From the NCBI GenBank assembly GCA_035307785.1, contig DATGHS010000123.1:1-16027 (forward strand): a stretch of DNA of 16,027 bases. Direction: 5' to 3'. How positions within the stretch are numbered: the first letter of the stretch is position 1; the number at the start of each line of letters is the position of its first letter. This document shows positions 1 to 8,148 of this stretch, piece after piece. The position numbers and the translations under genes were made by a program. This DNA comes from DATGHS01 sp035307785 (lineage in GTDB: Bacteria; Planctomycetota; Planctomycetia; Gemmatales; Gemmataceae). The notes below the pieces were generated by a model that worked only from the letters and a program-made list of their open reading frames with translations, had not been told where the DNA came from and made no database searches.

Positions 1-2
1 CA

Positions 3-140
3 AACGAGTATTTTGTCCTCGGCGACTTCTCCGAGCGGTCTTCGGACTCTCGCTATTGGGGCCCGGTGCCTCGGGGCAATATCGAAGGCGTTGTCACGCT
101 TCGCTATTGGCCCCCGCCGCGCTGGCACATATTCCGATAG
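3..140 (+). CDS. lepB: Signal peptidase I, C-terminal fragment (cut by window edge)
   Basis: The frame open from the window edge to the TAG at 138-140 reads NEYFVLGDFSERSSDSRYWG, then PVPRGNIEG and a short tail ending WHIFR. This matches the last conserved box of type I signal peptidases (family pattern GDN...S.DSR.WG.VPR.NI.G), the membrane-bound Ser/Lys proteases that remove signal peptides from exported proteins. The catalytic Ser and Lys lie upstream, outside the window. One oddity is GDF where the family usually has GDN; the SDSRYWG core is intact. Only 45 codons are visible, with no start. It ends 43 bp before purQ on the same strand, so co-transcription is possible. The identity rests on one motif block, but that block is very specific. 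Confidence 0.85.
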   Translation, partial: NEYFVLGDFSERSSDSRYWGPVPRGNIEGVVTLRYWPPPRWHIFR

Positions 141-183
141 AATTCGATTATTGACTCCTTACTCCTGCTCTAGACACCTGCCC

Positions 184-969
184 ATGCCACACCCACGCGT
201 CCTCATCCTGCGGGCTCCTGGCAGCAATTGCGACGGCGAATTACATTTCGCCTTCGAAAAGGCCGGCGCGCTGGCCGACCGCGTGCACATCAACCAGCTG
301 CGCGACAAGCCCGACTTGCTGCGGCGGTTCCAGATACTGGCAATTCCCGGCGGATTCACCTACGGCGACGACGTCGCGGCAGGGAAAATTCTGGCCACGC
401 AGCTGGCCCACTTCTTGGCCGATGCCATTCGCGAATTCCGCGACCGCGAAAAGCTGATACTCGGTGTGTGCAATGGCTTCCAGATTCTGCTGAAGGCCGG
501 CCTGCTGCTTCAGCCCGATGAAGACGACGGGCCGCTCGCCACGCTCACGTACAACCCTAATGGCTTCCAGGACCGCTGGATTCGGCTCAAGGCCACGCCG
601 GGAAATTGCCCGTGGCTGAAAGGCGTGGACCAGATGCTGGTGCCGATCGCCCACGGCGAAGGGCGGTTCATCTGCCGGGCGGAATGGATTCTCAAGGGGT
701 TGGAAGAGTCGGGGCAAGTGGTGCTGAGATATTGCGGAATGCGGAATGCGGAATCTGGAGCAAGCGCATTGCCGTTTCCCGATAACCCGAATGCATCGCA
801 AGGAAACGTGGCTGGCATCTGCGATGCGACGGGCCGTGTGCTGGGCCTCATGCCCCACCCGGAGCGGCATGTTTTACCAACGCAAAATCCCCACTGGACG
901 CGCGAAGGCTTGAAAGAAGAAGGCGATGGAATGCAAGTCTTCCGCAACGCGGTCGGATACTTTGAATGA
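184..969 (+). CDS. purQ: Phosphoribosylformylglycinamidine synthase, glutaminase subunit PurQ
   Basis: A 261-residue class I glutamine amidotransferase that supplies ammonia to PurL for converting FGAR to FGAM in de novo purine synthesis (cytoplasmic). Visible signatures are RAPGSNCDGE at residues 11-19, AIPGGFTYGDD at 53-63, the nucleophile elbow GVCNGFQ with Cys96, AHGEGRF at 156-162, and the catalytic His225/Glu227 in MPHPERH. The frame stays open upstream to position 13, but that part overlaps the lepB end and has no PurQ similarity. The ATG at 184 places the usual VLILRAPGSNCD start at the N-terminus. No clear ribosome binding site precedes it. Residues 184-190 (CGMRNAE) come from three consecutive copies of the heptamer GCGGAAT and look like a small insertion in a surface segment. 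It is followed by an inverted repeat and then nadC. Confidence 0.96.
   Translation: MPHPRVLILRAPGSNCDGELHFAFEKAGALADRVHINQLRDKPDLLRRFQILAIPGGFTYGDDVAAGKILATQLAHFLADAIREFRDREKLILGVCNGFQILLKAGLLLQPDEDDGPLATLTYNPNGFQDRWIRLKATPGNCPWLKGVDQMLVPIAHGEGRFICRAEWILKGLEESGQVVLRYCGMRNAESGASALPFPDNPNASQGNVAGICDATGRVLGLMPHPERHVLPTQNPHWTREGLKEEGDGMQVFRNAVGYFE
734..754 (+). repeat. Three tandem copies of GCGGAAT inside purQ
   Basis: Three exact consecutive heptamers occupy 734-754. The 21 nt total preserves the reading frame and encodes seven residues, PurQ 184-190. The surrounding purQ sequence is not repetitive. Confidence 0.85.
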
Positions 970-983
970 ACAGTTTTTGATCC

Positions 984-1053
984 GCAGATTTCGCAGATTG
1001 CACAGATTAGATTACAGCGCTGTAATTTAATCTGTGCAATCTGCGTAATCTGC
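984..1053. repeat. Inverted repeat IR1, 35-bp arms with no spacer, between purQ and nadC
   Basis: The arms at 984-1018 and 1019-1053 pair at 33 of 35 positions. The centre is ATTACAGC|GCTGTAAT, with no loop bases between the arms. Each arm is a degenerate direct repeat of a GCAGATTA / CGCAGATT / GCACAGATT unit with a period of roughly 8-10 nt. The element fills most of the 96-bp gap between the purQ stop and the nadC ATG. As RNA it would form a long, mostly A/U-G/C hairpin. No T-run follows directly, so it is not a textbook terminator. Confidence 0.93.
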
Positions 1054-1065
1054 CGATAAACTCTT

Positions 1066-1956
1066 ATGCCCTTCTCCCCAGCCGAAACTGCTGCCTGCCG
1101 CACGTTGGTCGAACTCGCGCTGCGCGAAGACTTAGATGAGCGCGGCGACATCACGAGCCAAGCGCTTATTCCGCCAGACCGCATGGACCGGGCCGTGTTC
1201 GTGGCGCGAAAACCCGGCGTGCTTGCCGGCCTGCCGGCTATAAATCTCGTGCTGGAGCGTTTCCCAGGAGTGCAATTACAGCTGCTTCGACAGGACGGCG
1301 ACCGCCTTGAGCCGGGCCAGCAGGGCCGCATTGCCATCATCTCCGGCCCCATGCGTTCGATCCTCACGGCTGAGCGAACCGCTCTGAATTTCCTGCAACG
1401 ATTGAGCGGCGTGGCGACGCAAACGGCCCGCTATGTCGAAGCCGTGGCTGGCTTGCCCGCAAAGGTACTCGATACGCGCAAGACCACTCCCGGCTGGCGC
1501 TTATTGGAGAAGTATGCCGTGCGCATGGGCGGCGGCCACAACCATCGCATTGGACTTTATGACGGCATGCTGATCAAGGACAACCATTTGGCCGCGATGC
1601 CGAATCCGGATCGGCTACTGCGCATTGAGGACGCCATCCGGCAAGCTTGGAAGGCCCACCCTGATTTGCCGGTCGAGATCGAAGTGGAGAATCTGCTTCA
1701 ATTCGTCATTGCGCTCGATTGCCGACCTGACATCATCCTGCTCGACAACATGTCGCTGGAAGATATGCGCACGGCTGTGGAGCGACGCGATCGAGAGTGC
1801 GAAGGCGAAGAGAAGCGCGTGCTGCTCGAAGCCTCCGGCGGCGTGACCCTGGAAACGATTCGTGCCATCGCCGAAACGGGCGTGGATCGGATCAGCGTCG
1901 GCGCACTAACGCACTCGGCCGTGGCGCTCGATATTGCGCTGGATTATGAAGGGTGA
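1066..1956 (+). CDS. nadC: Nicotinate-nucleotide pyrophosphorylase (carboxylating)
   Basis: This 296-residue quinolinate phosphoribosyltransferase converts quinolinate and PRPP to nicotinate mononucleotide, CO2 and PPi in de novo NAD synthesis. Residues 18-33 (ALREDLDERGDITSQA) and 99-117 (ILTAERTALNFLQRLSGVA) are classic N-terminal family blocks. The active-site stretch begins at DTRKTTPGWR (136-145) and continues through KYAVRMGGGHNHRIGL and DGMLIKDNH (to 174). EVEN (206-209), ILLDNMS (224-230), LEASGGV (254-260) and GVDRISVGALTHS (272-284) complete the barrel. Length is normal for the family (about 280-300). The ATG at 1066 gives the standard N-terminus. It lies downstream of hairpin IR1 and is convergent with the - strand block at 2037. 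Confidence 0.97.
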   Translation: MPFSPAETAACRTLVELALREDLDERGDITSQALIPPDRMDRAVFVARKPGVLAGLPAINLVLERFPGVQLQLLRQDGDRLEPGQQGRIAIISGPMRSILTAERTALNFLQRLSGVATQTARYVEAVAGLPAKVLDTRKTTPGWRLLEKYAVRMGGGHNHRIGLYDGMLIKDNHLAAMPNPDRLLRIEDAIRQAWKAHPDLPVEIEVENLLQFVIALDCRPDIILLDNMSLEDMRTAVERRDRECEGEEKRVLLEASGGVTLETIRAIAETGVDRISVGALTHSAVALDIALDYEG

Positions 1957-1962
1957 CGAAAA

Positions 1963-2029
1963 GGCGAGCGTCGAGCCGTAAGGCCGACGTGGAAGACTTC
2001 CACGTCGGCCTTACGGCTCGACGCTCGCC
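1963..2029. repeat. Perfect 67-nt palindrome IR2 between convergent genes
   Basis: The arms at 1963-1995 and 1997-2029 are exact reverse complements over 33 bp around a single central A at 1996. It sits in the 80-bp gap between the nadC stop and the 3' end of the convergent lipoprotein gene. Read on the - strand, the stem is followed by TTTT (complement of AAAA at 1959-1962), so it could terminate the lipoprotein/DUF1559 transcript. The + strand side has only ATTCATTTC. The stem is far longer and more exact than a normal terminator. Its core, AAGGCGAG..TCGAGCC, recurs in IR6 at 11835-11912. Confidence 0.95.
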
Positions 2030-2036
2030 ATTCATT

Positions 2037-2432
2037 TCACTTCGATTTCAAATCGAAGTTGATCTCTGGTTTGTCTTTCGAGATCGTCTCCGTTATCTCG
2101 CTCTGCGTGTTATACCTCGGCGGGATTTGTTCTTCGGTCGTATCCACGGTGGGGCTGTCGGCCGTATCGTACAGCTTGCGCTTGCCCACCACTTTCCCGT
2201 AACGAATTTCCACGCGCATGGAACCCACTGGCACCTCGGCCTCATAAGTTCCATCCTTGATGATGGCGCCCGCGGTCTGGCCTTGGCCATCATTCGGAAT
2301 GAAGGCAATGCTTCCGGTCGGCACGGGCTGGCCGTCGAGTGTCACCTTGCCATGAATCTTGGCCTTGGGCGAACCGCTGTTGCAGCCGGCGCAAAGAATT
2401 ATCGCAATCATGCAAATCGGAACACGCTTCAT
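2037..2432 (-). CDS. Small planctomycete lipoprotein, carboxypeptidase-regulatory / transthyretin-like domain
   Basis: A 131-residue predicted secreted protein. The N-terminus MKRVPICMIAIILCAGC is a lipoprotein-type signal with Cys17 as the probable lipidated residue; the box is imperfect, with Cys at -3 instead of Leu. The rest is a small beta-sandwich-like domain: HGKVTLDGQPVPTGSIAF at 27-44, AGAIIKDGTYEAEVPVG at 54-70, and a closing IPPRYN...INFDL segment at 103-128. This pattern is typical of the small lipoproteins that accompany DUF1559 genes in planctomycetes; their function is unknown. The ATG at 2432 is chosen because GGAGAGG lies six bases upstream. Another in-frame ATG at 2447 would add five residues. 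It starts 17 bp after the upstream DUF1559 stop and is almost certainly co-transcribed with it. Confidence 0.85.
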   Translation of the reverse strand: MKRVPICMIAIILCAGCNSGSPKAKIHGKVTLDGQPVPTGSIAFIPNDGQGQTAGAIIKDGTYEAEVPVGSMRVEIRYGKVVGKRKLYDTADSPTVDTTEEQIPPRYNTQSEITETISKDKPEINFDLKSK

Positions 2433-2449
2433 CTTCTGCCTCTCCATTG

Positions 2450-3382
<933 letters not shown>

Positions 3383-3592
3383 GGTTGTGTCCCCATGGAA
3401 ATAATAAGGGAGAATAGAAAACCGCACCGATTCTACACTCTGGCAAATGGGCATACAAGGAAATAACCGGCAATTCTTGTTGGTGGCAAGCGGTGAAAAC
3501 TGCGCTGCCTGCTTTGGATATGATCCTACTGCGCGGGTTTTAATTCCAGATTCTTGTCCCGCTGGCCGCAGCTGCTCATCGGCACGTTGTTG

Positions 3593-4636
3593 CTAATAGT
3601 CGCCCAGCACTTCGCCGCCGGCGAATGTGGACAGGGCCCGATAGGTGTCGGCCGAGATCGATTGCCTCACGAAGCGGACGCTGCCGTCGCAAAATAGAAA
3701 ATTGCAGCCGCCGGGGTGGACACTATGGAAGCCGGAGATGATGTCGTAGGTGCCTCGTGTGCTGCCGCTGTTGGTGCAGTCATTGTTGAAATCGAACGAT
3801 GGCAACACGAGCGAGTTATTCATCGGCTCGTCGAAGGGCGGGTCGTAGCCGCCGCGCAGGGCCGTAATGGCGATGCAGGCGCCCCCCATTAAGCCGCGGG
3901 AATGGAGCGCGCCGGTGGCAGCTGGGCCCGATGACCAGCTTTGATCGAAATACGGCGACTGGCCCGGGAACAGACCTTCGTCCGGCGTGGTATCGTCATA
4001 CCAGCGCCGCATGCGGTAGAGCGGCGTGCCGCCGGCGCTTTCGCCAATGGCGAACGAATTGCTCGTGCCGTCGGTAATCTGGGTTACGCGCGTTTGTGTG
4101 TTCACGTCAAACACACCGCGGAATGCCCAGGGCACTTGGCAGTGTTCACACATCGCGGCATTAGCGCCTTTGCACAAGGCGTAATCGCATGCCGCCAGAT
4201 TGGGCAGCGGCCGGCCGGCAATCGTTGCGAGAAAGGACGTATTGATCACGCCGTATGTCCGGTTGCTGGGGCAAAGGAAAACCTTCATGCTGATGGAAAC
4301 GAGGTCGGAATTCGGCGGCTCGTACCACAGCTTGTTGGGGTTCCACTGATTGAACCAGTTGTCCTCTTCCAGGAATGGCAGCAGCGGAATGAACCCGCAG
4401 TAACCGCCCATTTCGAGATTATCGGTGGCCTTCACCGTGTATCCCGGCGGAAAGTAGCCGTAGGTATCGTGATGGTGGTGCAGCGCGATGCCGTGTTGCT
4501 TGAGATTATTGATGCACGCGGCCCGGCCGGCCGCCTCGCGGACTTTTTGCACGGCCGGCAGCAGGAGGGCCAGCAAAAGGCCAATGATGGCGATGACCAC
4601 GAGCAACTCAATGAGACTGAAGGCTGCGCGCTTCAC
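3593..4636 (-). CDS. Second DUF1559 protein (prepilin-type N-terminus, H-X9-DG)
   Basis: A 347-residue DUF1559 family protein. Its N-terminus MKRAAFSLIELLVVIAIIGLL is a prepilin-type signal with a short leader; the residue before the conserved Phe6 is Ala, not the usual Gly. LLLPAVQKVREAAGRAACINNLKQ follows, then HHHHDTYGYFPPGY at about 52-65. The H-X9-DG motif is His307...Asp317-Gly318, with FLFCDGS. Several cysteines in the middle (YALCKGANAAMCEHC) are not shared with the neighbouring DUF1559 protein. The start is GTG at 4636, with GAGGAG six bases upstream. It lies 210 bp upstream of the next DUF1559 gene. The two are clear paralogues at their ends but diverge in the centre, so this is not a recent tandem duplication. 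Confidence 0.93.
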   Translation of the reverse strand: MKRAAFSLIELLVVIAIIGLLLALLLPAVQKVREAAGRAACINNLKQHGIALHHHHDTYGYFPPGYTVKATDNLEMGGYCGFIPLLPFLEEDNWFNQWNPNKLWYEPPNSDLVSISMKVFLCPSNRTYGVINTSFLATIAGRPLPNLAACDYALCKGANAAMCEHCQVPWAFRGVFDVNTQTRVTQITDGTSNSFAIGESAGGTPLYRMRRWYDDTTPDEGLFPGQSPYFDQSWSSGPAATGALHSRGLMGGACIAITALRGGYDPPFDEPMNNSLVLPSFDFNNDCTNSGSTRGTYDIISGFHSVHPGGCNFLFCDGSVRFVRQSISADTYRALSTFAGGEVLGDY

Positions 4637-4876
4637 AGGAGACTCCTCAAGGGAACGTCTTCAGCATAAACAAAAATGAGGGCCAACGCCAACTCAAAGA
4701 ATGCGCTGCGAGCAAGAAGTTGCGCGCAGTCTAGGTCAGGCTTTCCAGCTTGACGTTATGGCACGCCGTCCGCTCGAGACACTGAGCAACCGCAAGCGCT
4801 GCGCCCTTGCCTCTGCCTGCCTCTTCCACAAAAATGGCATCTAACCCACTTGCGTAAACAACCGGGAGATCTCTCG
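4637..4876. other. Divergent intergenic region, 240 bp
   Basis: This is the only divergent gap in the window and should hold promoters for both the DUF1559 block (leftward) and the cupin-led block (rightward). I see no convincing -35/-10 pair. TTGACG at 4750-4755 lacks a -10 partner at normal spacing. There is no long repeat or hairpin here, in contrast with the gaps between co-directional genes. Confidence 0.5.
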
Positions 4877-6136
4877 ATGTCCACCGATCCTGCTTTTGCC
4901 ACTCCTTCGGCCGCAGCTGTCCAGCGTGTGCTGGATCAGAGCGGCGGCATTCTTCGCCTGGCCCCCACCTGGGTGCCGCGTTCCTTTCTCATGCCGGGCC
5001 GCCGCATCAAGCTGGCCCCGCAGGATACCTACGCTTACGGCGCCCACCGCGGCGGCATCGATGAGCGCTGGTTCGCTTCCACCACCCCGGCGGCCAACGA
5101 GAACCGGGTAGAAGACGAAGGCTATAGCTACGTGGTGGCCGATGGCAAGCGCGCCTTCACGCTGAAAGACGCGGTGGGTCTCGAAGGCAAGCGCATCGTT
5201 GGCCCGAGAATGTGGGACAAGTACCAGCGCTGGCCGGTGTATTCGAAATACTTCGATAACCTCGGCCCTATTCCGCACCACATGCACCAGAGCGATGAAC
5301 AAGCCGCGCTGGTGGGCCAGCAGGGCAAGCCGGAATCGTATTATTTCCCGCCGCAGTTGAACAACCTGGGGAACAATTTCCCCTATACGTTCATGGGCCT
5401 GGAGCCGGGCACAACGAAGCAGGACCTCGTTCGCTGCCTGAAGCGCTGGAACGAAGGCGACAACGGCATTCTCAATTACTCGAAAGCATATCGACTGCAG
5501 CCGGGCACCGGCTGGCTCATTCCGCCGTGCGTGTTGCACGCCCCCGGTTCACTGGTGACGTATGAGCCGCAATGGGGCTCCGATGTGTTCGCTATGTACC
5601 AGTCGATGGTCGAAGGCCGCTATGTGCCCTGGAGCTTGCTCACCAAGGACTTCCCGAAGGAGAAGCATCAAGACCTGGAATACCTGGTCAACGCGCTCGA
5701 CTGGGAGCGCAACGTCGATCCGAGCTTCAAGGACAACAATTACCTGGAACCGATTCCCGACGGCGACACCGCGAAGGCGGGGTACGTCGATAAGTGGGTC
5801 GTATACGGCAAAGTGAAAGGCAAGGAACTCTTCAGTGCTAAGGAATTGACCATTAATCCGGGCCAAAAGGTCACGATCAAGGATAACGGCGCGTATGGCC
5901 TGTCAGCAGTGCAGGGTTGTGGCAAGATCGGCAAACACAACCTGCAAACCCCGGCCATGATCCGCTTCGGCGAATTGACCGAAGACGAGTACTTCGTGAC
6001 CCACGACGCTGCTACTGCCGGCGTAGCCTTCGAAAACACCGGAAGCGAGCCGCTGGTGACGTTGCGTTACTTTGGCCCGGATACGAATCCGAAAGCGCCA
6101 AGCGTGGGCGATCACAAGAAGCGAGCGATTGTTTAG
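4877..6136 (+). CDS. Cupin-fold protein resembling type I phosphomannose isomerase
   Basis: A 419-residue predicted cytoplasmic protein. The metal-site pattern resembles type I mannose-6-phosphate isomerase: PHHMHQSDEQ (133-142, with an HxH at 135/137), then GKPESYYF (150-157) with KPE like the PMI 'KPE' glutamate, then PPCVLHAPGS (216-225) with His221 as a candidate distal ligand. TFMGLEPGTTKQDL (171-184) also recalls the PMI 'GFR...' region. The C-terminal third (from about 305) looks like a second, degenerate cupin barrel. No signal peptide or TM segment is visible. The ATG at 4877 is preferred over a TTG at 4850 because GGGAG precedes it by about ten bases. It begins a co-directional run that also includes a sugar isomerase and a Gfo/Idh/MocA oxidoreductase. 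The fold call is fairly secure; the reaction is not. Confidence 0.7.
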   Translation: MSTDPAFATPSAAAVQRVLDQSGGILRLAPTWVPRSFLMPGRRIKLAPQDTYAYGAHRGGIDERWFASTTPAANENRVEDEGYSYVVADGKRAFTLKDAVGLEGKRIVGPRMWDKYQRWPVYSKYFDNLGPIPHHMHQSDEQAALVGQQGKPESYYFPPQLNNLGNNFPYTFMGLEPGTTKQDLVRCLKRWNEGDNGILNYSKAYRLQPGTGWLIPPCVLHAPGSLVTYEPQWGSDVFAMYQSMVEGRYVPWSLLTKDFPKEKHQDLEYLVNALDWERNVDPSFKDNNYLEPIPDGDTAKAGYVDKWVVYGKVKGKELFSAKELTINPGQKVTIKDNGAYGLSAVQGCGKIGKHNLQTPAMIRFGELTEDEYFVTHDAATAGVAFENTGSEPLVTLRYFGPDTNPKAPSVGDHKKRAIV

Positions 6137-6148
6137 CGGCAAACCGCG

Positions 6149-6430
6149 ATGATCTGGTGGACAGGCCAGAATTTGGATCAACCCATCGAGGGACCGGATG
6201 GCACGACTTGGTTCTTCTTAGTCGGCCACGGCCACGAGGACGGCACTTACGTTCAGAGGGTTTTCTTCTGGGATGAGGCGAAATTGAGTACGGGGATGGT
6301 GGAATGGCGTGGCGGCGACGCCTTGCACATCAGGCGGATCAAGGACCGGATGCGGAGGATCGCCAAGGCCGCCGAATACCGCTCGCGGTTCCTGCGGCCG
6401 CTGGAGTTTCCCGTGCAGAAGCATTGGTAA
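6149..6430 (+). CDS. Small hypothetical protein
   Basis: I do not recognise this 93-residue ORF. It starts 12 bp after the cupin stop, which favours translation in the same transcript, but no good Shine-Dalgarno sequence precedes the ATG. The N-terminal half is aromatic and probably beta-rich (MIWWTGQNLD, TTWFFLVGHGHEDGTY, RVFFWDEAKL). The second half is basic and helical (IRRIKDRMRRIAKAAEYRSR). There is no signal peptide and no TM segment. The complementary strand is also open over most of this stretch (6218-6460), so coding potential alone is not decisive. A dedicated enzyme activity is unlikely at this length; a small binding or regulatory protein is possible. Confidence 0.55.
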   Translation: MIWWTGQNLDQPIEGPDGTTWFFLVGHGHEDGTYVQRVFFWDEAKLSTGMVEWRGGDALHIRRIKDRMRRIAKAAEYRSRFLRPLEFPVQKHW

Positions 6431-6516
6431 AAGAGACTTGGGCCAACGATCCGGCGGCATGTGAGCTTGGTCGTTAACGACGCTTCTTTAAAGCATCACT
6501 GATCGACAGGTGGTAT

Positions 6517-7071
6517 ATGTTCATCATGTTTGGGACCAGGACCTACGGCAAGGTCGATCACTTGCCGGGCCTCTTTTACGTATCCACGAGCTTTATTCAC
6601 ATCAATTTTGTGCCGCTGTGCCCTACCGAAAGCTATCTCGTCATTGACGATGGCAAACAACGCGGCATGAAGATCGGTATGAGCGGCAAGTCGATCTTCT
6701 TCGCCTGGGCGCGGGCGCTGGCGTTCGCCGGCGGCATCGGCCTGGCCTGTCTCGGCGTTTTCGAACTGGCCGAGCATCACACGGTTCCGGCGGCAGTCCT
6801 GATCGCGACGGGCATTCTCGGCATCCTCTTTTTCTTTTTCAGCTATAAGCTGACCCGGCCCGGGCCGCGACGGGCGTTGCGCATCGCGCGACAGGCTGGC
6901 ATCGCGCCGGAAGTACTTGCTCGCTACTTTGTCGAAACCAACATGCTGCAGCCGGAAGAACTCGAACAACTACTGGCCGACTATCGCACGGATGACGATG
7001 CCGTGCCGGTGGAAGAAGTGCTGCCGGCCGACGAAGAATATGATCGACCCCAACGACGTTATCGAAATTAA
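6517..7071 (+). CDS. Two-TM membrane protein of unknown function
   Basis: A 184-residue protein. Residues 1-45 form an ordered N-terminal region (FGTRTYGKVDHLPGLFYVST, then IHINFVPLCPTESYLVID) that resembles the N-terminus of a widespread uncharacterised 'FGxRxYG...PLxPTxSYLV' membrane family. I know no function for it. Two hydrophobic segments follow, about 66-84 and 90-110 (ending in a run of Phe), then a basic stretch and an acidic cytoplasmic-type tail (EELEQLLADYRTDDD, EEVLPADEEYD). The short loop between the helices suggests a hairpin with both ends in the cytoplasm. AGGTGG lies just upstream of the ATG. It ends 26 bp before the sugar isomerase gene, so co-expression is likely. Confidence 0.8.
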   Translation: MFIMFGTRTYGKVDHLPGLFYVSTSFIHINFVPLCPTESYLVIDDGKQRGMKIGMSGKSIFFAWARALAFAGGIGLACLGVFELAEHHTVPAAVLIATGILGILFFFFSYKLTRPGPRRALRIARQAGIAPEVLARYFVETNMLQPEELEQLLADYRTDDDAVPVEEVLPADEEYDRPQRRYRN

Positions 7072-7097
7072 CCCCGTTTCACTCGGAGACCTCTCTC

Positions 7098-8027
7098 ATG
7101 GCAAAGAAGATTTCCATCGGCAGCTGGGCATACGTTTTCAATCAAGATAAACCGGTCGACTTCCACACAATTCTGCATAAACTCCAGGATTTGAAACTCG
7201 ACGGCGTCGAACTCGGCAGCTTCGGCATTCACCCCACGCCCACATCGCATCCCACGAAGGCTTCCCGGCAAGCGCTGAAGAAAGAAGTGGCCGATCATGG
7301 CCTTGCTTTCTCCGGCATCGCCGTCGACCTCTGGGCGTTTCATAAGCCCGGCCCGTCGATCATGGACCCGGACCCCACACCGTATCTTGCCGCATTCCTC
7401 GGCTTCACGTATTTCGGCAGCGACCTGGGCATCAAGACCATCCGCGTGGATGCCGTTGAGCCACCCGACTTCTTCGACAAGCCGGAGAATAAGATCGACG
7501 CCAAGACGGGCATGGAGCGCATTGTCAACGTCTGGGACAAAGCCTGCAAGATGGCGGCCGACTTCGGCATGAACGTCACCTGGGAATTCGAGCCCGGTTT
7601 CGCTTTTAACAAGCCGTCGGAAATCATAGAAATTGTGGACCGCGTGCGGGCCAAGGGGAACAAGAACTTCGGCGTGATGTACGACACCTGCCACGCCCAC
7701 ATGGCGGCCGCGATTGGGGCTCGACATCCGGGACAAAAGGAGATTCTGAAAGGCGGTGCCATCGAGCTGCTGGAAAAGCTGGGCGACCGAATCAATCACA
7801 TTCACATCATCGATTCCGACGGCTCGCTCAACGAGCATCAAACCAGCACGCACAACCCATTCGGCAGCGGCAAGCTGGACTTCGACAAGATTTTCCCCGC
7901 CCTGATGAAGGTGAACCCCGGCCACGACTGGTGGACCATTGACCTCTGCTTCTGGCCGGATGCGTGGAACGTGACGGCACAGTCCAAGAAGTATCTCGAT
8001 GCCGCTCGGGCGAAGCACGGGTTTTAG
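7098..8027 (+). CDS. Sugar phosphate isomerase/epimerase family TIM-barrel protein
   Basis: A 309-residue protein of the xylose isomerase-like / AP endonuclease 2 superfamily, which includes hydroxypyruvate, inosose and ketose isomerases, epimerases and dehydratases using a divalent metal. Barrel landmarks are DGVELGSFG (35-43), KTIRVDAVEPP (113-123), VTWEFEPG (160-167), GVMYDTCHAH (192-201), INHIHIIDSDG (232-242) and WWTIDLCFWPDAW (278-290). Candidate metal ligands are Glu163 or Glu165, Asp196, His234/His236 and a final acidic residue, Asp282, where many members have Glu. No signal peptide is seen, so it is probably cytoplasmic. GGAG lies about ten bases before the ATG. Its neighbours in the run (PMI-like cupin and Gfo/Idh/MocA oxidoreductase) fit a sugar or cyclitol interconversion, but the substrate cannot be read from the sequence. 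Confidence 0.9.
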   Translation: MAKKISIGSWAYVFNQDKPVDFHTILHKLQDLKLDGVELGSFGIHPTPTSHPTKASRQALKKEVADHGLAFSGIAVDLWAFHKPGPSIMDPDPTPYLAAFLGFTYFGSDLGIKTIRVDAVEPPDFFDKPENKIDAKTGMERIVNVWDKACKMAADFGMNVTWEFEPGFAFNKPSEIIEIVDRVRAKGNKNFGVMYDTCHAHMAAAIGARHPGQKEILKGGAIELLEKLGDRINHIHIIDSDGSLNEHQTSTHNPFGSGKLDFDKIFPALMKVNPGHDWWTIDLCFWPDAWNVTAQSKKYLDAARAKHGF

Positions 8028-8034
8028 GAGAGGA

Positions 8035-8148
8035 TTCACCGCGAAGACGCAAAGGGCGCAAAGAAAGCAGAAAGAGAGAATGTAATGCGGCGGTTCGGAC
8101 TGACCTTACTTTACCTTTTTCTTTGCGCTCTTCGCGCCCTTTGCGGTG
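8035..8148. repeat. Inverted repeat IR3 spanning the isomerase-hydrolase junction and the hydrolase signal peptide
   Basis: The left arm at about 8035-8067 (TTCACCGCGAAGACGC, then AAAGGGCGCAAAGAAAG) pairs imperfectly, with roughly five to six differences and one small gap, with the right arm at about 8119-8149 (CTTTGCGCTCTTCGCG, then CCCTTTGCGGTGA). The arms are degenerate tandem units of GCAAAGAC / GCAAAGGGC type. The intervening ~50 nt holds the start codon of the next gene, and the right arm lies inside its coding sequence. Confidence 0.88.

Noticed and set aside
151..173. TTGACT ... TCTAGA as a purQ promoter
   Set aside because: A spacing of about 11 nt is too short; purQ may be co-transcribed with lepB.
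1963..2029. MITE or insertion sequence remnant for IR2
   Set aside because: No target-site duplication is visible in the flanks (GACGAAAA versus ATTCATTT) and no internal sequence separates the arms. A repeat of unknown origin is the safer label.
4877..6136. Homogentisate dioxygenase or other aromatic-ring cupin
   Set aside because: The HxH...KPE...H arrangement and the 'EPGTTKQDL' context fit type I phosphomannose isomerases better; no aromatic-degradation genes are nearby.
7068..8039. Long - strand open frame (323 codons) opposite the sugar isomerase gene
   Set aside because: It mirrors a gene with strong family motifs in a GC-rich codon pattern, and its translation has no recognisable domain.
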